Positions 38,901-50,900 of a DNA stretch of 64,000 bases are shown here, in pieces. Position 1 is the first letter of the stretch, and each line of letters opens with the position of its first letter. The notes under the pieces are model-generated. The model saw nothing but the letters and a program-made list of their open reading frames with translations. It was not told the origin of the DNA and did not search any database. Source of the DNA: Bemisia tabaci (taxonomy: Eukaryota; Arthropoda; Insecta; Hemiptera; Aleyrodidae); contig NC_092793.1 of assembly GCF_918797505.1 (NCBI RefSeq), forward strand, positions 62,205,749-62,269,748, written 5' to 3'. A program made the position numbers and the translations under genes.

Positions 38901-41900
38901 CAAGAAATCCAAAATCGGCCCATCCGTGTCCAAAATACTGACCCCTAAAAGTGGGGGACAGAGCCCCCTTTCAAAAAATTAAAGTTCGCGAAATGGACGT
39001 AGAAACTCGAAAAAAGGGAGGTTTTCTTCGGCAATGGACCCTAAGGAATCCGAATTTGAGGGTCTCGTTGTACCGAAAATCTTCTCTGATGAGGCTCAGG
39101 GGGAGCCGGAGCCCGTCCCCCTCCCCACTGATTAAATTTACAAATTCAGGGTCCACCTGAGCGACATTAGAAAAGACTATCTGGACAATGGGACCCTCAA
39201 CCTTGGATTCTTTGGGGTCTATTACCCATAAAAACTTCTTTTTTCCGAGTCTCTGAGTCAATTTTGCGAACTTGCATTTTTAGAAAGGGGGCTCTGTCAT
39301 CCACCTACAGGGGTCAGTATTTTGGACACGGATGGGCCGATTTTGGGTTTCTTGGTGTCGATTAAAGTTAAAATTTCTGCACTTCCTGATTCCAATTACA
39401 TAATTTCAAAATTTTGACTTACACCTTGACTTTGGAGGTACGGAGTACGGACTTTCTGTATACCTCCCAAGGGGAGTCGGGGGGACTCTGGGACCAAGAA
39501 ATTCGGATTCCTTGGGGTCAATTCCCTATTCAATCCCGCGGTCCTGGAATTTGTGCGACCTAAGTTAACCGAAAAAAAGTCCTGGGACGGTAGTTCTGGG
39601 GCACCCTGTAGAAAAATGTAATTTTGGCATGTTCTACACTAAGGTACGGAAAGCCTTACCTACCAGTTCATCATCTGCGGAGAACTTTTTTACTGTATCC
39701 ACACGATTTGCCTAAGATTTCAAGATAAGGCACCCTGCTTCCCTTTAAGTAGTGCACCGAATATTTTCATTTCAATCTACCGATTAAATCTAGAATCTGA
39801 TCCAATCAGAGCTGTGTAGCTCTTGAATTTGTGTGTTATCCATGTATCTATTTCCTGGTTGTCCTACTGGAAGTGTGAGACCAGCCACAACCGTGACCTG
39901 CTGACTTATTTCTTTGATCCAATCTCTTGTAAATGATGACTCAAATTCTGAGGCCATCATTTATTGAAACTAGTTCAAAGTTATTGCTCCAAAGTATCGT
40001 CACTCTTCTCATACTGAGGTAGAAGGAAGGAGATTTTTTGGTGAGTGCTCTGTTATCCAAGATTTGCAATTTGAGATAAGAATACGGTTTTTATTGAGGC
40101 GTGTAACAATTTTTGGTCGTTTAATCACTTGTTATAATTGAGCCTTGGCGTTAGAGATCCATCAACTGTGGAAAGTGGCTCTGCCTGTGCAAAAATATCT
40201 TGTGACAGCAGTGAATGTTAGTAAATGCACTTTACAGGTAGACCGAAAGCTCTTTATTCCAATCTACCCGAATAATTAAATTCAAAAGCATCTTTGAATT
40301 GAGTTCATATCGAATCTCAATGGGAGAATTATATACAGTGTAAGCGAAAGAATATCAATGGTAAGGTTGGGTTTGTGTCTTAGGTTAGTGAAATGCAATG
40401 GCAGGTTCTGAAATCTTGTTTGTCAGTTGCTCTTTACATGAGTCACCTTTGAAAATCAAGTTTCAGAAAAAAAAACACATAGGTAGGCAAACAGTAGTAG
40501 GTAGCTTGCCTATTTTCTTCCTGTCTTGCTCATGGACTCGGAGAGCAGTCGGAAAGAGGGGTGAGAAACAGGATTTCAGCGCGTATCTCTGGGAATGTGG
40601 AAATTTAAAATTTGTGAAGCGTCATCAGTTTTTTAAGATTGTCATCGTCCGTTGCCTCAAGAGGATTTAGACGCTTCTGCTTCAGCGATACATTGTTGAC
40701 CTATCAATATCCGCTTATTTTGATCATATTTTGAAGGAGCGATTCCCATAAGTATTCCCGATTAGTTATTTGTTTCACTGCAATAATGGCAGACATACAG
40801 TCTTTACGACACCATGGAGTGAAGGTGCGGTGCTTTACTGGATTAGCACTCCTACACTTTCAATGCTTATATCTACCTATTGTAAGATCATTAGAAGCTC
40901 GGGTGAAGCTTTCTACATCCTCATTTCGCATCTCGTTGTGAGCCATGGCCAGTGTACCTCGACGGGAATCTGCCCATGGTCTTACCCACCACCTTGGTGG
41001 CACCCTTTTACACTTTAAAAAATAAAGGGATGCAGCTGCAGCACTCGTCAAAAAGGCAAAATATGCCGCACTCAACCGAGCATCACTCATTATGACAATA
41101 TAAGAAAACTCGACATGGACAATCAATTCTACAAGTGCTTTGTTTACAAAAGTTGATACTGATTAACCTCAAAAGTAATTGAGTCGTTCAAATATTCCCG
41201 CTCCTTAGGCGCGTCTGTCCGCGGCGGAGACGGAGCGGTCGGAGCGGAGACGCCGACAAATTCCGCTCAGTCTGCTGCCTTTCCTACCGATTTTCGAATG
41301 TACTTAGTTCGACAAACCCGCGAATCGATCACAAAAGCCGTGAATTGATCGACAAAAGCCGTGAATCGATCGACAAACCTGTGAATCGATCGACCGAGCT
41401 GTGAGTCGATCGAATTACGTCGATCGGTTCACGCTTTGGTTTTTCGATCGATTCATGTCGATTGAATTGATACCGGTTTTTTTTTTAAAATTAATTGTCA
41501 ATCATTTCTCGTTGACCGATTCACGTCTTTTCCGATCGATTCATGTCGATCAAATCGACATTGGTTTTTTAATAATTTGTCCATCACATCGGTGTCCATC
41601 GATTTACGTTTTTATTTTTCGATCCATTCTTGTCGATCGAATCCACACCCTCCTAAAAAAAAGCGTGTCCAGCCATTTTTACGGCTCAAAGCATACTGTC
41701 CGATCAACGAAAATTCGAGAAATTGACAGCGGAAAGAGCGGAAAAAATCCACGAATTCCACACCTAAGGTGCCGTGCTCCAAAATGTGAGCGTCTTTTCT
41801 CCCTCGACTCGGTAGCAGAGTTTTCCGCCGGCGTCCAGGACGCCGCGGATAGACGCGCCTAAGGTTCCGTACCTTTAAAATGCGTCAAATTGCTGATTGA

Positions 41901-44900
41901 TCTACTGCTTAAGACTGCCTACAGTAAGAATATGAGGAGAAAAGAGAGTTTTTTAACTTTTAAACTCTCTCAGAAATGATGGACCTCAGAGAGACAATTT
42001 GCCACACCCGTAACGTTACACACATAACGCAAACTTTCCCATTTTTCAAGGAAAGAAAAAAAGATAATTGAAAACAGATCATCAGCAGTCGAAGCAAAAA
42101 ACCTTGGCTTCATTATATAATTTAATCAGATTTTTACATTCATAAAATTCGCTGAGTTTCCACTTTACACTCACTATGAGGCAAAACTTACTTCCAAAAT
42201 CGGTCACACCCGTAACGCAGCCTTTTAATTTTTTCTGAGGAATGGAACAAAGTAAAAATAATTTCTGATAAACTGTAATGATCTATAAAAAAAAGTTCTT
42301 TCTGCTCCTGCAGAAAATTTCTTAATTGAACCCGAAGTAAGTGTACAAATTCTTGTTTAAAGTTAAATTGTTGTTACACCCGTAACAATGGAATGACCCT
42401 TAAAAGTAAAACTTAGCTTAAACTGAAAACTGAGCTCTTTTTTGGAAGGAACGTAAGAAAATGAATAAAAGACATGTGTAACTTTTCCCTTGCCCTACTT
42501 TTGCCAAAGTTTCGAGAAAATCGTTCCAAAGAGGCAAAAATGGCAAAAATTTTATATTTTGCCACGCTTAAGGTTCAAGAAAGTGAGGCACAACTTTCCT
42601 GTTGGCGTACGTAACAGCTCCTACCCATCCATAAAACAGGTTAAATAAGCATAGTTTGTTGTACGTGGATTCCCACGATATGAAAATTGACGAAGATGTC
42701 TTGTTTTGCAACCTTCTTTACACTTAAGGTAGCTCTTTTGAATGTTTATTCGACCTTTAGTCACACTCTTTAGGGGTGTATCATAGGTATTTTCTCCCTT
42801 ACGTTTCATTTTTGGCCATAAAAATAGCCTCTGGTTAACTATAGGGGGCTTACGGACCACTGTTGCCGTTGTTTGCCAGTTTTTAAGGGTTTTCCAATTT
42901 TACACGTGTTCGACTTAATTTAACTTTAAAACCAGGCATATTTATGGGAATAACGTAAAAATTACATCAGTAATGTTTTTCTGTGGCTGTTATGTTGCCA
43001 AATTCTGGAGAAAAATCGTCCTAAAGTGGGAAAAATTGGATTAATTATCACGAAAAAGAAACGTATTGAAATTTTTATCGTGATACATATGACGAGGATA
43101 TATAAGGAGTGTGACTAAAGGTCGAATAACATTCACCAAAGTGAGACGTATCGTGATTTTCCATGTTACATATGTATTTGTTTTAAAGCGAAACTAAAAA
43201 TTCATATTTTTTACATGAGAGTCATCATTCACTTCTTAAAACCTTTGACGTGATGATTAATCCAGTTTTTGGCTCTTTGGAACGATTTTCTAAAAAATTT
43301 GGAAACATAGGAAAAATGTACACCAATACTTTTATTCATTTTTTTACGTTTCTTCCATATAAAGGCATAATTTCCAGTTTAACTTGAGTTTTACTAAAGT
43401 AAAATTGTAAAAACCCTACAAATGGGTGAAAAATGGCGACAATTGACCGCAAGGCCTCTATGAATTCATCGGATAGGATGCCTTTTCAAAAGGCCAAAAA
43501 TGGAAAGTACGCAAACAATATACAAGAATCACATTGTAAAGCTTGCCGGTGGCAAGGGAGAGTGTGTGCCCGGAGGGCTCGGATTCCAGTCGGCGCGCAC
43601 CAAATGTAAACTTTGATAGCTCATATCTCGCATGCCAATCGTTTCCCTGGGAAGTATAATATATCAAAATGTAAAGAAAAGTACGACAAATAAAATGAGC
43701 AGCTTTTTGTTCGAATCGAGAATTTGGCATTTAACGATGTACTAGGGTTGAAAAAAAAATTGGCCCCTAAGAAAATGTGAAAAATGGCATCATTGCACTC
43801 TTAAATTACCGAAACGATCAAATTTATCGCATACTTCAAAAGACCGCAATTTTTGAAGAATTTTAGCGCAAACCGCACCGCAATATCTTTTTTCGTTCGA
43901 ATGATATGGAAATCAACGGTTTTCAACTTGGCAACGCTGCTACGCGGAAAGAAATTCATTTCAGTCCTTGAAATTTTGGGAAAAAGCGTATCCTAAAATG
44001 AAGAATGACATTGAAAATTGGTCAACATCCATGTAGGGGAAAATTTTGCATACACCCCTTTGTACGATGATAAACAAACCCAGAGAGTAATTTATGTGAA
44101 ACGCAACGGTGCGCGTCACACGCGCGTGATCCGTGTGGGGTCGTTAACGCCCTTCACTGCCATGTAATTCGGTTGCTAATAGATCCGATAAGATCATTTC
44201 GTTCTATAGAAACTGAAATCAAGGCTTTGCCTCATTGGCCGGATCTGGGAAAGTATACTTACGTCGTATAATAAGATAACATCATCAGCTCTGCATGATC
44301 AAAATTAAACCCATGACAGCAATTTCATTTCATTCATAAAGTTTATCACATTCCTACAGAATATCTCAATGGAACCAAAAAAAAAATTACGCAAATATCC
44401 TTAAGACGAGATGAAATGATCCTTATTTTATTTAAGACACTGAATTCGAGAATGACCTTGATTTTTTCCCATCGCCATTCGCCCTTCACTTTTCCGGGGA
44501 AAATGTGCAATTTTTTGGCATTTTTGGTACTTTTGCGACTGTAATCCCCTGGAAAATGTACACGGAAAAAAAAGATTTCCTGAATTTAAGTAAACGCGTC
44601 TACTTGGATTTTTTACTTATTTCAAAACGGGTTTGACTTGGAAGAAACTAATGGTTTTCTTAATGTAAGACAACATGATTCGCTTGAAACAAGCGAATCG
44701 TGTTTTCTTAAGTAAAATAAACGTTGTTTTAAAATAAGCCAACTTTTGCTTGAATGAAGAAACCAGTTTCTTCAAAACTAGTAAACGGCGTGAACGCCTT
44801 CCGAGTCCGGCCGTTGCCTCTTTTTAAGTCAACAGCTTGCTTGATAAAGTAAAACGCGTTGCGTCAAAAGAAGATACCAGTTTTCTTAAAATTAGGAAAC

Positions 44901-47900
44901 GGGGCTAACTCCTTTCGAGGCGACCGGATGCAATTAGCAATACACCCGTTGATTTTTTTCAATTCAACAGCTTGCTTGGTACAGTGAAACACGTTACGTT
45001 GAAAGAAAAAACCGGTTTCCTCAAAATTAGTAAACGGGGCAAATGCCCTCAGCGGGGGAGGATGCAATAAGCCAGATGCTGTTGCCTTATTTTAACCCAA
45101 CAGCTCGCTTGGTAACAAAAAACACGTTGTGTCGAAAGAAGAAACCTGTTTCCTTGAAATTAGTAAACGGGGTGAACACCTTCAGTGGAGCATGATACAA
45201 TTGGACTGAGTTAAGCAGAAAGGAACCAACCCACATTTTGGAAAAAATTGAGTTATGAGTGGTTTTGAACTCAACCACTGCTCTACTATCTATCGCCAAA
45301 ATTTCAAAGTTTTTGTTCGAGCAAATTTTGCAGAAATTGCACTTTAGGTTTATCTTTTACATTGAGTCTTACGCAGGAGCCAAACTTTAAACCTCTTTTT
45401 CTCGGTTCGATCCCGATGTGGCTTGGTTCCTTTCTGTTTAACTCCGTCCAATTAGCTAGTCGTTGTTGCCTTTTAATAACCCAACAGCTTGTTTGATGAA
45501 AGAAAACACGCTACGTCAAAGAAGAAACCAGTTACCTTAAAAGTAGTAAACGGAGTGAGTCCCTTCCGCGGGGAACGGATGCGGCATGGGACATGTGCGG
45601 TTGCCTACTTTCAATACAACATTTTGCTTCTAAGAAGAAACCAGTTCCCTTAAAATTAGTAGACCGGATGGTGACGCCTCTTATGAGAATGATGCATGCA
45701 ATTGCTGCCAGATGCATGCCGTTAGCATCTGCTTAAACCAACACCATTTATGACAGAATAAAAGGAGACGGAAGTTAAAAAATCAAGATGCCCATTATAA
45801 TTGTCTACAAAATAATTGTTATTTAGGGAGAAATTCATTCAATGTGTCCTTTGAGAAATCACTCATATGCTCGGCGTCGACAAAAAATTAAATAAATAAA
45901 GAAGTAAAGAAGGAGAAGAAGAGGAAAATATTTGCATTGTTTTAAATAGATCGGCATTCTGCATTTGAAGTTTTAATTTTTACTTTTAAGTGAAGGGGGC
46001 CTCATTAAGAGGACTTAATACTTGCATCAGTTCAGTTTCATCGAACAATGTATTTCTTCACACTAAACAATCGCATTTTTTTTTTTATTTTCTTCCTTAC
46101 TTTTCCTGTCCTGATGAATGGAAGGTCCCTCGCAGATAGAATTAAAAAAAGTCAAATAAAAGGCATGCTTATGCCAAGGGCCGAGGAAGGAATTAAAAAA
46201 TGTGGAGAGAATCATACTTTTCAGCATGTTACCCACCAAGTTGACAGATAAAGATAATCGAATAACTCTGCTGCTACGTAGTGTATTCACTGTTCAATAT
46301 CGATTTTCCGGGTCCCTTTGATTTATGGACGCGACGATGGAGTGGATCGAAAAAAAATAAAGTTTTTTCTGTATTTTCGAAAGGAATTTGCAAGTGCAAA
46401 ATTGTTGATATTTAAAACTTTGATTCATTGGTGTCCGGGGAAATTTTGGGTCGAAGGGCCTGTTGGGACCGATCTCCCCCCCCCCCCTTCCTCAGTCTTG
46501 TACGGATACTCATAAGAGCTCAACATGTTTTACCGTAATTGAAGTATTTAAACCTTTTCACCTTGTTTCCCTGCAAAATAGGGTGGATCCATCCAGCACT
46601 TCTTTACCACCTTCCTATCAACTTTAGAGAGTGTAACGAAAAGGAAGTGCAGCTATACAATAAAACATTAGAACGTCATGCGTGTGATTATGTAAACTGA
46701 GTAAAATATAAGAGTAATCGAAGATTGAACTTTTTTTATGAATAAATTGTGACTGTCCACGGAAAAAGATGCCTTAATCCAAAAAATCTCAAACCTTAAT
46801 TTTCAAATCTTATATTTTAAAGTAAGGAATTAGAACTATTAATGTTTCTTTTAAAGTGCTCACATTCTTTCTTTTCCGCCCGATGTGAATTAATTAATTA
46901 GAACTATTGAATAGAACTATGAATATTCTAATTGAAATAGAAAAGTCTAATAAATGGTCCAGAATATTCTTGAATATTATAGTCGAATTGAATAGGACTT
47001 TTAATATTTAAAAAAATGTAACAATCTCAGTCATCAAAAATAAAAAGTTATTATGTTACAAAAATTTTCGAAGAGTTTCATTCTTTATTCGTATTTTTTA
47101 AAGTCAGCGATTCTTCAAGGAAAATGAAGAGAGAAAATTTTAAAAAAGGTGAATTGTATTAAATTCTTTTTAAAAAGATTAAAAATTAATATAAGATGGG
47201 AAAGAAAAAAATATAAACGTGAAAAAAGTTACGACAGTAACACGCGTATTTCTTATTTGCTCCAAATTCATCTTTTCGAGTTCAAAAAATCTTAACCCAT
47301 CAGGTCTCACGCATATTCACTATCACAATAATGGTGAGAGCCATAATTGTGAGAACCACCATTATTTCAATAAAATAAACGCGCATTCCCGTCCAACACG
47401 CTGTTTACTAATTTTAAACCAACCATTAATTTGAAGCCAGTAAATGCACGTGGGAGTTACGCAACCGTTTCCTATTTCTAAGTAAACAGTTTACCTAGAT
47501 CAATACGACAGATACTCACTTCAAACCTACGATAATTTATTAAATTTAGGAAATACTTTCACGGCATGGAATGTTTCCTTTTTTCAAGTAAACGCTTTCT
47601 TTTTTTAAGAGAACGTGGAGCGTTGGCTTGAGAAAACGCTATTTCTTGATCCAAGGTAACTCCGATGTCTTAGTTCAAACTTCCGTTTCTTGTCGATACT
47701 TTTTAAGTATCCGGTTTACTTGGTCTAAGACGGCTCCGCCTTTTATTTAGGAAACATTTTTTTCAGTGTAATCGTAAAATTTTTCTCAATTACGAGATAC
47801 GTCCCTTCCGATGTATTTTGAGCCGCTATGAGTTCAAAAATGGCCTGTATATTTTTGCCTAGTAAAGCACAGTTTTCTAGTAGAACCACTTCCTTCCGAA

Positions 47901-50900
47901 TAAACGCTCAAATTTGACGATTTTCGTCATGCATGCAAAATTTTTTTAATACATTTTTCTGAACCGGTGCAAGCGTGATTCTTCCGTAAGTATATTTTGG
48001 TATCTATTAGAGATATAATTTTGGGGAAAAGAACATGAAGATGATCCTATGTGATTGAAAGGCCTTGACCTATTTATTGTTAATAAACTATGTACAGCAC
48101 AAGGGCATTGAAAGAAGCGTTATTCTTAATCTTCTTGTATTTATGTTTTTATGAGCTGTTAATATACAGCCGAATGGGACAGTGTTTCAAGACAAAAATC
48201 GACTTTTCCTGACAAATAGAATGCAATGGGAAAAAAGTGAAGCCCAAGTAGCAGTGATAGCGATAAATTGCGATTTAATCGGAGAATGTACCGCGCTTTT
48301 ATCGACGTCGATTTATTGCAATATTATCGGATAAAAATCGCGATGAATTGCGAATTCATCGCATTAAATTGCAATGAAATCGCGATTTTATCGACAGCGA
48401 TTTATCGCAATATTATCGAGAGAAAAATTGCGATAATCTCGACTTTATCGAACGCGATTTTATAGAGACAAAATTGCAATAAATTGCAATTTCTCATCAA
48501 CGCCCATTAACGCATGAATGACGCTTATGAAATATGTTTCTATGCCGCCGCCGCCGCCGCCGCCGCCCCCCCCCCCCCCCCCTGCAATTAAGATGAAAAT
48601 GTCCCAACCTCTAAAATCGCCTCTGCATGGTCATAAGGGAAAGGGTATGAGGTGGGGTTGGGAGTGAGGAGAGGAGGAGTGGGGTGACGCGGAGTTTGTT
48701 TCGAGGGGTTAAATTACAATTAGCGGAGGTGTAAGAACGATTCGATACGGGGTTTGGATGGTGGGAGGTACGCCCACACTGATTGGTAATGTTACCAAGA
48801 CAGACTGGTAAGCTTACCTAAAAACCGGTATTTTTACTGGTTTTTTCAGGTAAGAATACCACTTTTATTGGTAATCAATTCCCCGGTAACTTTACCATTT
48901 TATCTCGGTGATTCTACCGCACAGTCGATAAAAAATATTGGCGTTTTGACCAAGGTCCATCGGTAACTTTGCTATCTCACTTTTGTTGATAATTTTACCG
49001 AGATAGAATGATAAGATTAGAGAACCTTATTTTACCAACCGTATTTCAAGGTATGAACTAAAATACAGAGGGGGGAAAATTAAAAAAAGTTCAATGACAA
49101 CTCGGTGTCAGTCTACGCAATGACAAAAGTTGTGAGGTTGCGAAGCGCCGATCCATCTAAGAGGCTTGAATTCGCACTCACTAGCCATATAGTAGCATAG
49201 CCTAGTGGCAATGTGCTGGCCTCGCTGCGACTCGAGTTTGAGGCTCCGGTGATTTTACGCTCGTCTTCATCAAAGGACTTGACCGGCTGAACCTGACGGA
49301 AATCGGCTGAAGACGCGGTGAGATGCAGCGCATACCCCATTTTTTTGGCGATTTTATCGGCGAAAAAATCGTAAAAAAATCGCAATTTAATTTCGAAAAA
49401 TCGCGATTTTTCCGTCGAAAAATGCCACTTGGGAGGTCAAATTCAGATTCAGCATCCTGTAATTTAGACGAAAGTTTCCATCACAGGTCCAGGAACTTTA
49501 TAAAATAAAAACTACATCCATGAAAAAAAAAAGTCGAACTCACTTATACTCCCGGGAATAAAGGGCTTCCTAGATAACTGGGGGGGGGGGGGGGTTTGAT
49601 AGAAAAGAGTGGAGGCCACATTTGGGCTCAGCGACTCAAAATACATCCAAAAGATATATCTTAAACGTCTGCGTGACATTTAACAAACATAAGGCAGGGA
49701 GTAACTGTCACGAAAACATCGAAAATTCCCAAAAATAGGTGCTTATTTTCACAACGATACTCAGCTTTTTCAGAAAAATTGTGAGAGTTAAAATATTATA
49801 TCGATTCCATGTTCGAAATTTTCAGCTTAAATTACCTATTTGCGAGAAATTCTTTAAATTTCCCTGGAAGTGGGAACCGCAGTCCGAAAAAGCATTTACA
49901 CCCTCGCATTTTTCCGAGAAAAGTGGCTCTTCTAGAAAACAGAGAGGTGATAGACAAAAGTATAGAAGCCATTTTTGAATTCAGCGGCTCAAAATACATC
50001 GGAACGGACGTATCTTGTAATTGAGAAAAATTTTACGATTACGTACATTTTCCAGGGTATAACAGTCACGAAAATACCAAAAATGCCAGAAAAATTGCAA
50101 ATTTTCCCGGAAAATTGGAGGTGATGGGAAAAAATCAAGGTCATTTTCGAATTAAGTGTCTAACAGATAATACGGATCACCTAATCTCGTTATGAGGATA
50201 TTTGTGTCCTTTTTTGTTCCATTGAGATATTCTGTAGGAATGCGATAAATTTTATAAATGAAATGAAATTGCTGTCATGGGTTTAATTTTGATCACGCAG
50301 GGATGATGATGTTATCAAATATACGACGTAGGTATCGAAATGATCTTTTCGGATCCAGTAGCAACCGAACTACACGGCAGTGAAGGGAATTGACGACCCT
50401 ACACGGGTCACGCGCCGTATGGCACGCACCGTCGCGTCGCTTTTCACAAAAATTACTCTCGTGGGTTTGTTTTTCATCATAAAAATTTGGTTAGGGTATC
50501 AAATTTAATCTGAATCAAGCCTACGTCTACTTATTATGACGGAACATTCATATTTATTCGCCTGTTAGGCATTATCTAACTCCAACATTTTCGAAAATTT
50601 GCAAATTTTTGTTTCCCCTGGAAATTTTTGAAAAATTATCACGCTGACGCCAAAATTGTTTAAGGAGCTAATTCTTCATGAGTAAATCTGCTCATAAAAA
50701 AATTGATTCAAAACGATCGGACAGCAACCGAAATACAGCACATTGAAGGGTCGCGGCGCGGCGGCCGTATAGGGCGCCGAAACCAGTCCCGCGGCGCAGG
50801 GTACGCAACTCTCAAGTTGCTCTCACGAGCTTATTTATTATCGCACGAAAATGGTTTTGGTTCTAATTAAAGGCCAACCAATTCTACAGCTCCGTCACAG

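Larger units (their letters stand above)
37785..39608. repeat. CAGGGTG-family palindrome interrupted by an 0.9-kb insert
   Basis: The right end reads GGGGCACCCTG at 39608. The left arm begins 'cccagacctaccgtaccagg' and resumes after the insert at about 38690 ('ggttgatttagatcatacgaag'). The same palindrome occupies the same site in the copy at 23508-25757. Confidence 0.65.
36940..42401. mobile_element. AAGGGTCATTCCA-family element, full-length copy with nested inserts
   Basis: Ends read AAGGGTTATTCCA and AAGGGTCATTCCA inward. The words CACACCCGTAAC or inverse occur at 37310, 37465, 37480, 42003, 42207 and 42370. Compared with the inverse of 23508-25757, two later insertions are apparent: 37804-38690 inside the palindrome, and 39643-41875. 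No transposase recognised. Confidence 0.6.
36361..43997. mobile_element. Outer inverted-repeat element (TTAGGATACGC ends)
   Basis: The left arm 36361-36939 is mirrored by about 43400-43997: both contain 'gaatttctttccgcgtagcagg', 'gccaatcgtttccctgggaag' and 'aattcatagaggcctt'. Ends read ATAGGATACGCC and TTAGGATACGC inward. A further inner mirror pair is 42402-42560 against about 43260-43400. Another element (36940-42401) sits between the arms. ORFs here are mirror copies of repeat sequence. Confidence 0.6.
44561..47768. mobile_element. 3.2-kb CACTG-ended element, TA target site
   Basis: Ends read CACGGAAAAAAAAGATTTCC and CACTGAAAAAAATGTTTCC inward, with TA on each side (44559-44560 and 47769-47770). 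The related unoccupied site is at 50035-50053 (inverse). It contains a 113-133-bp tandem repeat, a GGAC MITE and about 2 kb of AT-rich DNA without recognisable coding. Ends resemble the MITE at 1557-1786. Confidence 0.7.
48243..49433. mobile_element. CCCAAGTAGC-ended element, copy C, with nested inserts
   Basis: Begins CCCAAGTAGCAGTGATAGCG and ends AAATGCCACTTGGG, flanked by AG on both sides (48241-48242 and 49434-49435). Both ends (48255-48500 and 49340-49430) are full of gcgat/atcgc words, as in copy A. The middle holds a CCG repeat with a C-run (48546-48583), a GGTAA/TTACC-rich block (48775-49055) and a tRNA-like SINE. Confidence 0.68.
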
